This document shows, one piece after another, positions 57,743 through 64,000 of a stretch of DNA of 64,000 nt (its first letter is position 1; each line of letters starts with the position of its first letter). Below the pieces are notes generated by a model, which was given only the letters and a program-made list of their open reading frames with translations, did no database searches and was not told where the DNA came from. A program made the translations under genes and the position numbers. The DNA comes from WHSW01 sp963851045 (GTDB lineage Bacteria; Actinomycetota; Thermoleophilia; Solirubrobacterales; 70-9). Location: positions 930,001 through 994,000 of the forward strand of contig CAWKNC010000002.1 in assembly GCA_963851045.1 (NCBI GenBank). Reading direction: 5' to 3'.

Positions 57743-58492
57743 ATGGGGTTGCTCGACGGACGCAGGGTCCTGATCACCGGCGGCTCGTCGGGCATCGGCG
57801 AGGCGACCGCGAGGGCGATGGCCGCCGAGGGCGCTGCGGTGGCCGTCGGAGCGCGGCGAAAGCAGCGCCTCGACGAGCTCGCTTCGGCGATTGAGGGCGA
57901 CGGCGGCACCGCTGTCGCGATCGAGGCCGACATCACCGACGAAGCGCAGGCCGAGCAGCTGGTCACGGGCGCCGCAGAGGCGCTGGGCGGCCTCGACTGC
58001 CTGGTCAACAACGCTGGTGTGATGCTGCTGGGGCCGTTGCAGGGCGCGGACCCGGCGCAGTGGCGCCAGATGATCGAAGTCAACTGCCTTGGCCTTCTGT
58101 ATTGCACTCACTACGCGCTGCCGCTGATGCGCGACGGCGGGGGAGGGGACGTGGTCAACGTCTCCTCGGTCGCCGGTCGCACGGCGGCCCTCGGATCCGG
58201 CGTCTACAACATGACCAAGTGGGGAGTCGTCGGCTACTCGGAGTCTCTGCGCCAGGAGGGAGCCCACATCGGAGTCCGCGTGACCTGCGTCGAGCCCGGC
58301 TTCGTTGAGACCGAGCTGCAGAGCCACAACACCCACCCGATGGTCGTCGAGCGGCTCGAGAAGATCCGCGAATCGACCGGTAAGGCCCTCGAGGCGGTCG
58401 ACATCGCCAATGCGATCGTCTACGCCGCATCGCAGCCGAAGCACGTGAGCGTCAACGAAATCCTCGTGCGGCCGAGCGGTCAATCCGGGTGA
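57743..58492 (+). CDS. Short-chain dehydrogenase/reductase
   Basis: 249 residues, classical SDR. Cofactor motif TGGSSGIGEATARAMAAEGA, NNAGVMLLGPL, the active-site Ser in NVSSVAGRTA and YNMTKWG with the catalytic Tyr and Lys. The Ala-Arg-Arg after the second strand (VGARRKQRL) favours NADP. Resembles clavulanate/serine-type dehydrogenases with broad substrates. It lies between leuA and the XRE-cupin gene with its own -10; a role in leucine synthesis is not implied. Confidence 0.92.
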   Translation: MGLLDGRRVLITGGSSGIGEATARAMAAEGAAVAVGARRKQRLDELASAIEGDGGTAVAIEADITDEAQAEQLVTGAAEALGGLDCLVNNAGVMLLGPLQGADPAQWRQMIEVNCLGLLYCTHYALPLMRDGGGGDVVNVSSVAGRTAALGSGVYNMTKWGVVGYSESLRQEGAHIGVRVTCVEPGFVETELQSHNTHPMVVERLEKIRESTGKALEAVDIANAIVYAASQPKHVSVNEILVRPSGQSG

Positions 58493-58538
58493 CGAACGTG
58501 GTTTCCACCATCCGTATCTGACATACAAGCGTCCGTGA

Positions 58539-58544
58539 TAACGT
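58539..58544 (+). promoter_or_regulatory. Putative promoter of the XRE-cupin/leuCD operon (TAACGT)
   Basis: TAACGT ends 7 nt before the GTG at 58552; CTGACA lies 15 bp further upstream as a possible -35. Confidence 0.45.
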
Positions 58545-58551
58545 ACGCCGC

Positions 58552-59136
58552 GTGAATGCCACGGCGACGAGAGACGGAGTTGCGGTCGGCGCGCGAGTGA
58601 AGGCGCTGCGCGAGGCGATGAACCTCTCGCTGCGCGATCTCGCGGCCCGCAGCGGCGTTTCGGCGCCGATGCTGTCGCAGGTAGAGCGCGGCGAGACGAG
58701 CCCGACCCTGGCAACCGCCGAGCGCATCGCCTCGGGCCTGGACCTGAGTCTCTCGCAGCTGTTGCGCCTCGACGAGCGCCCGCACATCGCGGTTATCCGC
58801 GGCGGCCAGGGGCGCGCCCGCGCGCGCCGCGGTCATCTGACGGAGGAGCTCACCCCGGCCCTGCCCGGACAGCGCGCCGATGTCTCTCGTCACAGGCTCG
58901 AGCCTGGGGCCGCAACGGGCACCCCCGGGGACCCGCCGCTGCACGAGCCGGGCGCGCGCGAGACCGCGGTGGTCCTGACCGGTTCGGTCTCGCTACTGAT
59001 CGACGACGCGCGCCACGATCTCAACGCAGGCGACAGCGTCACATTTGACGCTGACCTTCCGCACCACTTCGTCAACGAGGGCGACGCGCCCGCTGAACTG
59101 CTCGCGGTCGTCGCCGCCGGGCTCAGGAGGAGCTAA
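58552..59136 (+). CDS. XRE-family regulator with C-terminal cupin domain
   Basis: 194 residues. HTH_3 domain at about 15-68 (VKALREAMNLSLRDLAARSG, SAPMLSQVERGETSPTLATA), then a cupin sensor domain at about 105-190 (VVLTGSVSLLIDDARHDLNA, GDSVTFDADLPHHFVNEGDA). Such regulators bind a small ligand in the cupin barrel. leuC begins 4 nt after its stop with a strong Shine-Dalgarno, so this gene heads the operon with leuC-leuD-methyltransferase-leuB and may control it. The ligand is unknown; a leucine pathway intermediate is a reasonable guess. Confidence 0.92.
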   Translation: MNATATRDGVAVGARVKALREAMNLSLRDLAARSGVSAPMLSQVERGETSPTLATAERIASGLDLSLSQLLRLDERPHIAVIRGGQGRARARRGHLTEELTPALPGQRADVSRHRLEPGAATGTPGDPPLHEPGARETAVVLTGSVSLLIDDARHDLNAGDSVTFDADLPHHFVNEGDAPAELLAVVAAGLRRS

Positions 59137-59140
59137 CGAG

Positions 59141-60505
59141 ATGCCGCAAAGTCTCTTCGAAAAGATCTGGACCGCGCATGAGGTGGCCGAGGGCCTGATC
59201 TACATCGATCTCCACCTCGTGCACGAGGTGACCTCGCCGCAGGCGTTCGATGGCCTGCGCCTCGAGGCCCGGAATGTTCGCCGGCCCGACAAGACGGTCG
59301 CCACCGCCGATCACAACGTCCCCACCGACGGCACGCCCACCGCACGGATGATCGCCGACGAGCTCTCCCGAGTTCAGGTCGAGACGCTGGAGCGAAACTG
59401 CGAGGAGTTCGGCGTCCCGATCTATTCGCTCGGCTCCGACCACCAGGGGATAGTCCATGTGATCGGTCCGGAGTTGGGCCTCACTCAGCCCGGGATGACG
59501 ATCGTCTGCGGCGACAGCCACACATCGACACATGGGGCGTTCGGCGCGCTCGCCTTCGGCATCGGTACCTCGGAGGTCGAGCACGTGCTGGCGACACAGT
59601 GTCTGGTTCAGCGCCGGCCAAGGACGATGCGAATCACCTATGAAGGCCGGCTTGGCCACGGGGTGACGGCCAAGGACCTCATCCTGGCGACGATCGGGCG
59701 TCTGGGCGTCGGCGGCATGACCGGTTACGCGGTCGAGTACGCGGGCGAGCCGATCCGCGCGCTGACGATGGAGAACCGGATGACCGTTTGCAACATGACG
59801 ATCGAGGGCGGCGGGCGAGCGGGGATGATCGCCCCCGACGAGACGACCTTCGAGTGGGTCGAGGGCCGACCGGGAGCACCGGGCGACTTCGAAGCTGCGG
59901 TGAATGGCTGGCGAGAGCTGCCGACCGACGACGGTGCCCAGTTCGACAACGAGGTGACGATCGACGCCTCCTCGATATCCCCGATGGTCACATGGGGCAC
60001 GAATCCGTCGCAGGTGACGGAGGTCACCGGCTCTGTGCCGGAGCCGAGCGACGAGACCGAGGAGCGCGCTCTGCGCTACATGGGCCTCGAGCCCGGTCGC
60101 GCCATGCAGGAGATCGAGCTCGACCGCGTCTTCATCGGCTCATGTACCAACTCGCGTATCGGCGACCTGCGCGAGGCCGCCGCGGTCGTGGCGGGGCGCA
60201 AGGTCGCCAGCACACTGAGCGCGATGGTCGTCCCCGGCTCGGCCCAGGTCAAGGCGGAGGCCGAGGCGGAGGGACTTGATGAGATCTTCACCGCGGCTGG
60301 ATTCGATTGGCGCTCGGCGGGCTGTTCGATGTGCCTGGGAATGAACCCCGACACGCTCAGTCCGGGCGAACGCTGTGCATCGACCTCCAACCGCAACTTC
60401 GAGGGACGGCAGGGCAAGGGCGGGCGCACTCATCTCGTCAGCCCGAAGATGGCAGCTGCGGCGGCCATCGAGGGCAGGTTTGTCGACATCAGGGATTGGA
60501 GCTGA
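59141..60505 (+). CDS. leuC: 3-Isopropylmalate dehydratase large subunit
   Basis: 454 residues, aconitase family. Fe-S ligands in IGSCTNSRIGDLR and GCSMCLGMNPD, plus VCGDSHTSTHGAFGALAFGI and TADHNVPT near the N-terminus. With LeuD it isomerises 2- to 3-isopropylmalate. GGAGGAG precedes the ATG at 59141, one of the stronger ribosome-binding sites in the window. leuD begins 1 nt after the stop. Confidence 0.96.
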   Translation: MPQSLFEKIWTAHEVAEGLIYIDLHLVHEVTSPQAFDGLRLEARNVRRPDKTVATADHNVPTDGTPTARMIADELSRVQVETLERNCEEFGVPIYSLGSDHQGIVHVIGPELGLTQPGMTIVCGDSHTSTHGAFGALAFGIGTSEVEHVLATQCLVQRRPRTMRITYEGRLGHGVTAKDLILATIGRLGVGGMTGYAVEYAGEPIRALTMENRMTVCNMTIEGGGRAGMIAPDETTFEWVEGRPGAPGDFEAAVNGWRELPTDDGAQFDNEVTIDASSISPMVTWGTNPSQVTEVTGSVPEPSDETEERALRYMGLEPGRAMQEIELDRVFIGSCTNSRIGDLREAAAVVAGRKVASTLSAMVVPGSAQVKAEAEAEGLDEIFTAAGFDWRSAGCSMCLGMNPDTLSPGERCASTSNRNFEGRQGKGGRTHLVSPKMAAAAAIEGRFVDIRDWS

Positions 60506-60506
60506 C

Positions 60507-61079
60507 GTGGAGCGCATTGACATCATCGAGGGCATGGTTTCGGTGCTCGACCGCGCCGACGTCGACACCGACCAGATCATCCCCAAGCAGTTCCTCAAGC
60601 GAGTCGAGCGCACCGGCTTCGGCGAGTTTTTGTTCTACGACTGGATTCGCGACGGCGAGATTGAGCTCGAGCCGAACCCGATCCTCGTGGCGGGGCGCAA
60701 CTTCGGCTGCGGCTCGTCTCGCGAGCACGCGCCCTGGGCGCTCCAGGACTTCGGTTTCGCGGCGATCATCGCGCCGTCGTTTGCCGACATCTTCTATGGC
60801 AACTGCACCAAGATCGGACTGTTGCCCGTGATCCTCTCCGAGGATGAGTGCAGGGCGATCGCCGACGCGGGAGCGGCGCGGATCGACCTCGACGATCAGA
60901 CGGTCGACTCGGGCAAGACTGGTGTCGTTCGATTCGAGATCGACGAGGAGATCAAGCATCGCCTAGCGCACGGTCTCGACGACATCGGAGCAACGCTGCG
61001 GCAGGGTGATGCGATCGACGCCTACGAGGCGACGGGCAAGGCGGATCGCGGCCCCGTCACCACGGCGCTCGGCACATGA
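60507..61079 (+). CDS. leuD: 3-Isopropylmalate dehydratase small subunit
   Basis: 190 residues, the swivel domain partner of LeuC: LDRADVDTDQIIPKQFLKRV and AGRNFGCGSSREHAPWALQD, then FADIFYGNCTKIGLLPVIL. GTG 60507 starts immediately after leuC; the frame continues further upstream only as a shadow of leuC. It overlaps the methyltransferase gene by 4 nt. Confidence 0.95.
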   Translation: MERIDIIEGMVSVLDRADVDTDQIIPKQFLKRVERTGFGEFLFYDWIRDGEIELEPNPILVAGRNFGCGSSREHAPWALQDFGFAAIIAPSFADIFYGNCTKIGLLPVILSEDECRAIADAGAARIDLDDQTVDSGKTGVVRFEIDEEIKHRLAHGLDDIGATLRQGDAIDAYEATGKADRGPVTTALGT

Positions 61080-61843
61080 CCGTCGACTGGGACGCGGCGA
61101 CGTACGACCGGGTCGCCGATCCGCAGGAAGAATGGGGCCGCCAGGTCCTTGCCCGCTTCGACCTCAATGGCGACGAGACCGTCCTCGACGCCGGCTGCGG
61201 GAGCGGTCGAGTGACGAAGCTGATCTTCGATCTCATCCCTGAGGGGCGCGTGATCGGGGTCGATGGCTCCCGCTCGATGGTCGAGGTCGCGCGCGGGCAG
61301 CTCGCACCGTTCGAGGACCGCGTTGAGCTCATTCACTCCGACCTCCTCGCGATCGACCTCGACGGCGTGGCCGACGCCCTGTTCTCGAACGCAACCTTCC
61401 ACCACATCCTCGATCACGATCTTCTGTTTCGCCGGCTGTTTGCCGCTTTGCGCCCGGGTGGGGTGATGGAGGCGCAGTGCGGGGGAGAGGGCAACATCGC
61501 CGAGTGGAAGCGCGCGATCGAGGCGGCTGAGGGTCATGAGCGGTTTTCCGCCTACCTGCGTGGGATGCCCGACATACACAACTTCGCCTCGGTCGGAGAC
61601 ACGCGCAATCGACTGCTGCGTGCGGGATTCGATCTCGATGACGCCGGCGTCTGGCTCGAGCCCAAGACCGTCCAACCGCGCGACCCGGAGGCTTTTGGAC
61701 GAGCGGTGGGCCTGGCAAAGCACATGGCACTTTTGCCGGCAGAGCTCCAAGACGACTTCGCCGCGACGGTGTTCGACTCGATGCCGAGGCCGTTCACGCT
61801 CGAGTACGTCCGCCTGAACATTTCAGCGAGGAGGCCCGGCTGA
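61076..61843 (+). CDS. SAM-dependent methyltransferase embedded in the leu operon
   Basis: 255 residues, class I methyltransferase. SAM motif I VLDAGCGSGRVTKLIFDLIP, motif II GVDGSRSMVEVARGQL, ALFSNATFHHILDHDLLFRR and RPGGVMEAQCGG. The overall pattern resembles trans-aconitate methyltransferases. It overlaps leuD by 4 nt and leuB by 1 nt, so it is made with the leucine enzymes. Yeast Tmt1, a trans-aconitate methyltransferase, also methylates 3-isopropylmalate (known); a similar role here, or clearing of a misisomerised unsaturated by-product, is inferred. Confidence 0.85.
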   Translation: MTVDWDAATYDRVADPQEEWGRQVLARFDLNGDETVLDAGCGSGRVTKLIFDLIPEGRVIGVDGSRSMVEVARGQLAPFEDRVELIHSDLLAIDLDGVADALFSNATFHHILDHDLLFRRLFAALRPGGVMEAQCGGEGNIAEWKRAIEAAEGHERFSAYLRGMPDIHNFASVGDTRNRLLRAGFDLDDAGVWLEPKTVQPRDPEAFGRAVGLAKHMALLPAELQDDFAATVFDSMPRPFTLEYVRLNISARRPG

Positions 61844-62877
61844 TGGCTGAAGCAAAGATCGTGGTGCTGGCCGGCGACGGCATCGGGCCCGAGATCGTCG
61901 GCGCGGCGCGAAGCGTCCTCGACGTGCTCGGCGATTGGGAGTACGACGAGCGTCTCATCGGCGGTGCTTCGATCGATGCCGACGGCGTCGCCCTCACCGA
62001 CGAGGTGCTTGACGCGTGTCGTGGTGCCGACGCCGTGCTCCTCGGCGCGGTGGGGGGTCCCAGGTGGGACACGACCGACCCGCAGGCTCCGCGCCCGGAG
62101 CAGGGTTTGCTCGGGCTGCGCAAGGGCCTCGGGCTGTTCGCGAACCTGCGGCCCGTGAAGCCGATCCCGGCGCTTGTCGGCGCCAGTCCGCTGCGCGAGG
62201 AGGTGATCTCGGGCACCGACCTGCTCGTCGTCAGAGAGCTGACCGGCGGGATCTACTTCGGCGAGCGCGGGCGCGATGGCGACCGCGCGTTCGATACCTG
62301 CGTCTATACGGTCGGCGAGATCGAGCGGATCGCAAAGGTCGGCTTCGACGCGGCCGCACGGCGACGCGGCCGGGTGACCTCCGTCGACAAGGCAAACGTG
62401 ATCGAGACCTCGCGGCTGTGGCGGGAGACGGTCACGCGAGTTGCCGCCGAACACCCCGAGGTCGAGCTCGACCACCTGCTCGTCGACAACGCCGCGATGC
62501 AGCTCGTCTCCGACCCCGCGCGCTTCGACGTGATCCTCACCGAGAACATGTTCGGCGACATCCTCAGCGACGAGTCAGCGATGCTCACCGGCTCGCTCGG
62601 GATGCTGCCGTCCGCGAGTCTCGGCACCGACGGGCCAGGCGTCTTCGAGCCGGTCCACGGCTCCGCTCCGGACATCGCGGGGCAGGGGATTGCCAACCCG
62701 CTCGCAACACTGCTCTCGACCGCGATGCTGCTGCGCGACGGGCTCGGCCGCGACGCGGATGCGGCGCGCATCGAGGCCGCTGTGGAAAAGGTCCTCGACG
62801 ACGGCTTGCGCACACCGGACCTCGGCGGTGACGCCTCCACCGCCGACGTCACGGCCGCGGTGCTCGCAGCGCTATAG
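61843..62877 (+). CDS. leuB: 3-Isopropylmalate dehydrogenase
   Basis: 344 residues, normal length. Seen: VVLAGDGIGPEIVGAARSVL, GAVGGPRWDTTDPQAPRPEQ, LRKGLGLFANLRPVKP, VRELTGGIYFGERG, VDKANVIETSRLWRE and the metal/NAD region ILTENMFGDILSDESAMLTG. Oxidative decarboxylation of 3-isopropylmalate completes the pathway set in this region. The ATG overlaps the methyltransferase stop. Confidence 0.97.
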   Translation: MAEAKIVVLAGDGIGPEIVGAARSVLDVLGDWEYDERLIGGASIDADGVALTDEVLDACRGADAVLLGAVGGPRWDTTDPQAPRPEQGLLGLRKGLGLFANLRPVKPIPALVGASPLREEVISGTDLLVVRELTGGIYFGERGRDGDRAFDTCVYTVGEIERIAKVGFDAAARRRGRVTSVDKANVIETSRLWRETVTRVAAEHPEVELDHLLVDNAAMQLVSDPARFDVILTENMFGDILSDESAMLTGSLGMLPSASLGTDGPGVFEPVHGSAPDIAGQGIANPLATLLSTAMLLRDGLGRDADAARIEAAVEKVLDDGLRTPDLGGDASTADVTAAVLAAL

Positions 62878-62890
62878 GGCGGCCCCGGGG

Positions 62891-62955
62891 CGAGGGGGGG
62901 CGAGGGGCCGAGGGGGCGAGGGGGCGAGGGGCCGAGGGGCGAGGGGACGAGGGGG
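62891..62955 (+). repeat. G-rich tandem repeat, about eight CGAGGGG-type units
   Basis: After leuB the plus strand reads repeated CGAGGGG with one to three variable bases (C, G, A) between units, period about 8. Every unit has at least four consecutive G, giving high G-quadruplex potential. No gene is encoded in it. Confidence 0.85.
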
Positions 62956-63001
62956 CGAACGTCGCGGAGTTCGTCCCTTAAAGGGGTATGCGCGACGTTC
63001 G
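62956..63001. repeat. Inverted repeat pair at the 5-prime end of the AbiEi-DUF559 gene
   Basis: CGAACGTCGCG at 62956-62966 and its exact complement CGCGACGTTCG at 62991-63001 enclose 24 nt with the start codon at 62988. The first arm extended, CGAACGTCGCGGAG, is the exact reverse complement of 63890-63903 behind the gene. Confidence 0.8.
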
Positions 63002-63860
63002 GCTGGCGGAACTCGGTGCGCGACAGTTCAACCGGGTCTCCCGCAGACAGATGTTGGCGATGGGCTACAGCCAGACGGCGATAAGCCATCGCCTGCGTTC
63101 GGGCCGACTGTTTCAGGTTGAGGAGGGCGTGTTCGCTTTGGCGCCCCCTCTCGAGCACGATGAATGGGGGGCGTGGATCGCGGCAACGCTCACGACCCCG
63201 GGGAGCTTCCTCAGTCACGTCAGCGCCGCTGCCGCCCGCGGGTTCTGGCATTTCCCGAGGAGCCTCGAAACCGTAACCCGGCCGGGCAGCGGCGGACCCG
63301 TCCGCCATGGCGGCGTCCTCGCGTATCGGAGCACGATCCTCGAGGGAGACACGGAAGAGCTCGATGGGATCCCAATTACGACCGTGCCTCGGATCCTCTT
63401 GGACCTCGCTCGTGTTGGAACCAGCGACCACGCGCTCGCCAGGGCGGTGAGGGAGGCCATCAGGCTGAAGCACACCAACACGGCCGCGCTCACCGAAGCC
63501 CTGATCGCGCACAGAGGGCGCCGCGGGTGTAGACGGCTTGCGAGAACGCTGACCCGCTACAGCGGCCTGCCCCTCGAGCGAGCTCGAAGCGGCGCCGAGG
63601 TCCGCGCGCTCGAACTGCTGCGCGACGCCAAGCGCCCGATGGCACGGCTCAACCACCGGGTCGCAGGCGAAGAGGCGGACCTCAGCTGGCCGCACGCCCG
63701 CCTGATCCTCGAGATCGACGGCGGACCGTTTCATCTGGACGTAGGTGAGGATGCGCGAAAGCAAGCCATTTGGGAGCAGGCCGGTTGGACGGTAAGGCGT
63801 ATCGACTCCGACGACGTCTACGACCGTCCGCATCTCCTTCTAGCCGTCTGTCCGCGCTGA
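62988..63860 (+). CDS. AbiEi-type antitoxin domain plus DUF559 endonuclease-like protein
   Basis: 290 residues. N-terminal winged-helix/AbiEi-like part (RQFNRVSRRQMLAMGYSQTA, GRLFQVEEGVFALAP, LSHVSAAAARGFWHFP) to about residue 180, and a C-terminal DUF559, Vsr-like fold (RSGAEVRALELLRDAKRPMA, NHRVAGEEADLSWPHARLIL, EIDGGPFHLDVGEDARK) with candidate PD-(D/E)xK acidic residues. No toxin partner (AbiEii) is adjacent. It is bracketed by matching inverted repeats and preceded by a G-rich array, so it may be a mobile or self-regulating unit. Function of such stand-alone fusions is not established. Confidence 0.88.
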   Translation: MRDVRLAELGARQFNRVSRRQMLAMGYSQTAISHRLRSGRLFQVEEGVFALAPPLEHDEWGAWIAATLTTPGSFLSHVSAAAARGFWHFPRSLETVTRPGSGGPVRHGGVLAYRSTILEGDTEELDGIPITTVPRILLDLARVGTSDHALARAVREAIRLKHTNTAALTEALIAHRGRRGCRRLARTLTRYSGLPLERARSGAEVRALELLRDAKRPMARLNHRVAGEEADLSWPHARLILEIDGGPFHLDVGEDARKQAIWEQAGWTVRRIDSDDVYDRPHLLLAVCPR

Positions 63861-63903
63861 ACGTCGCTGAAGGTGGTCCATGCGACTAGCTCCGCGACGT
63901 TCG
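63859..63903. repeat. Inverted repeat pair at the 3-prime end of the AbiEi-DUF559 gene
   Basis: GAACGTCGC at 63859-63867 (overlapping the stop codon) and GCGACGTTC at 63894-63902 form a second pair. CTCCGCGACGTTCG at 63890-63903 is the exact reverse complement of 62956-62969 before the gene. Confidence 0.8.
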
Positions 63904-63995
63904 GCGGGGTGGTGGGGGGTTCGGACGCGACGGGTGGCGCTCGCGTCGTAGTCCGCCATACTTGGCGACGTCCTTACAGTCGATTGGAGGCAGTC

Positions 63996-64000
63996 GTGGA
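63996..64000 (+). CDS. Possible start of a gene cut by the window end
   Basis: GGAGG at 63986-63990 lies 5 nt before GTG at 63996-63998. Only the first codon and a half is visible, so nothing can be said of the product. The 63904-63985 stretch before it shows no other feature. Confidence 0.3.

Noticed and set aside
56302..58107. Minus-strand frame of 601 codons opposite leuA and the SDR gene
   Set aside because: Shadow of two well-supported genes.

Overview
The window is a high-GC, densely coded bacterial chromosome segment. The gene content points to an actinobacterium, most likely of the Thermoleophilia/Solirubrobacterales type: a menaquinone (men) gene set, GatCAB, LPxTG-like surface proteins, NHL-repeat and parallel beta-helix secreted proteins, an AbiEi-DUF559 protein, and many start codons sitting 6-10 nt after a TANNNT -10 box (leaderless mRNAs). 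The lineage is inferred from gene style, not measured. I saw no rRNA, tRNA, CRISPR array, prophage or insertion sequence.

Layout. 0-4.5 kb: envelope/exopolysaccharide genes, namely a small LPFTG surface protein, a polyprenyl-phosphate sugar transferase, a frameshifted PAS-LuxR regulator and an O-antigen-ligase-like protein with TPRs. 4.7-8.5 kb: two coiled-coil proteins and a SixA phosphatase. 8.6-12.2 kb: dnaE. 12.2-15.9 kb: a Cys-rich unknown protein, an OmpR-type response regulator/histidine kinase pair, a membrane-anchored small protein and a second LPFTG protein; these last two are divergent and separated by two arrays of 11-bp-phased repeats. 15.9-20.1 kb: endonuclease IV, gltX, an HDOD-LuxR protein and a response regulator with Glu at the phosphoacceptor position. 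20.3-22.9 kb: cysteine synthesis (Rrf2 regulator, lipoprotein, cysK, cysE). 23-31.9 kb: pcrA, folD, a membrane protein, gatC-gatA-zincin-gatB, an NDH-2 and a zinc-ribbon membrane protein. 31.9-36.6 kb: an NTF2-like protein, a DUF2304-GT2 fusion, sqdB carrying one frameshift, and an NHL-repeat gene broken by many indels. 36.7-38.9 kb: ilvB-ilvN. 38.9-47.8 kb: menF, a secreted beta-helix protein, menB-menA-menC-menD on the minus strand, and menE on the plus strand. 47.8-52.4 kb: NTF2-like, ilvC, cupin, serC, serA. 52.4-56 kb: methyltransferase, quinone-oxidoreductase-like, membrane protein, AI-2E family transporter. 56-62.9 kb: leucine synthesis, with an unlisted Leu-rich leader peptide ahead of leuA, then SDR, XRE-cupin, leuC-leuD-methyltransferase-leuB. 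62.9-64 kb: a G-rich tandem repeat and an AbiEi-DUF559 gene bracketed by matching inverted repeats.

How it fits together: ilvBNC and leuABCD make branched-chain amino acids, serA/serC feed serine to cysE/cysK for cysteine, and menFDCEBA build the menaquinone used by NDH-2. The signals most worth following are the phased repeat arrays beside a two-component system and LPFTG proteins, the leuA leader peptide whose Leu codons can pair with the leuA Shine-Dalgarno, a duplicated structured element lying in two convergent gene gaps, and the inverted-repeat-bracketed AbiEi-DUF559 gene. The 34.3-36.6 kb tract has so many frameshifts that sequence error must be considered.
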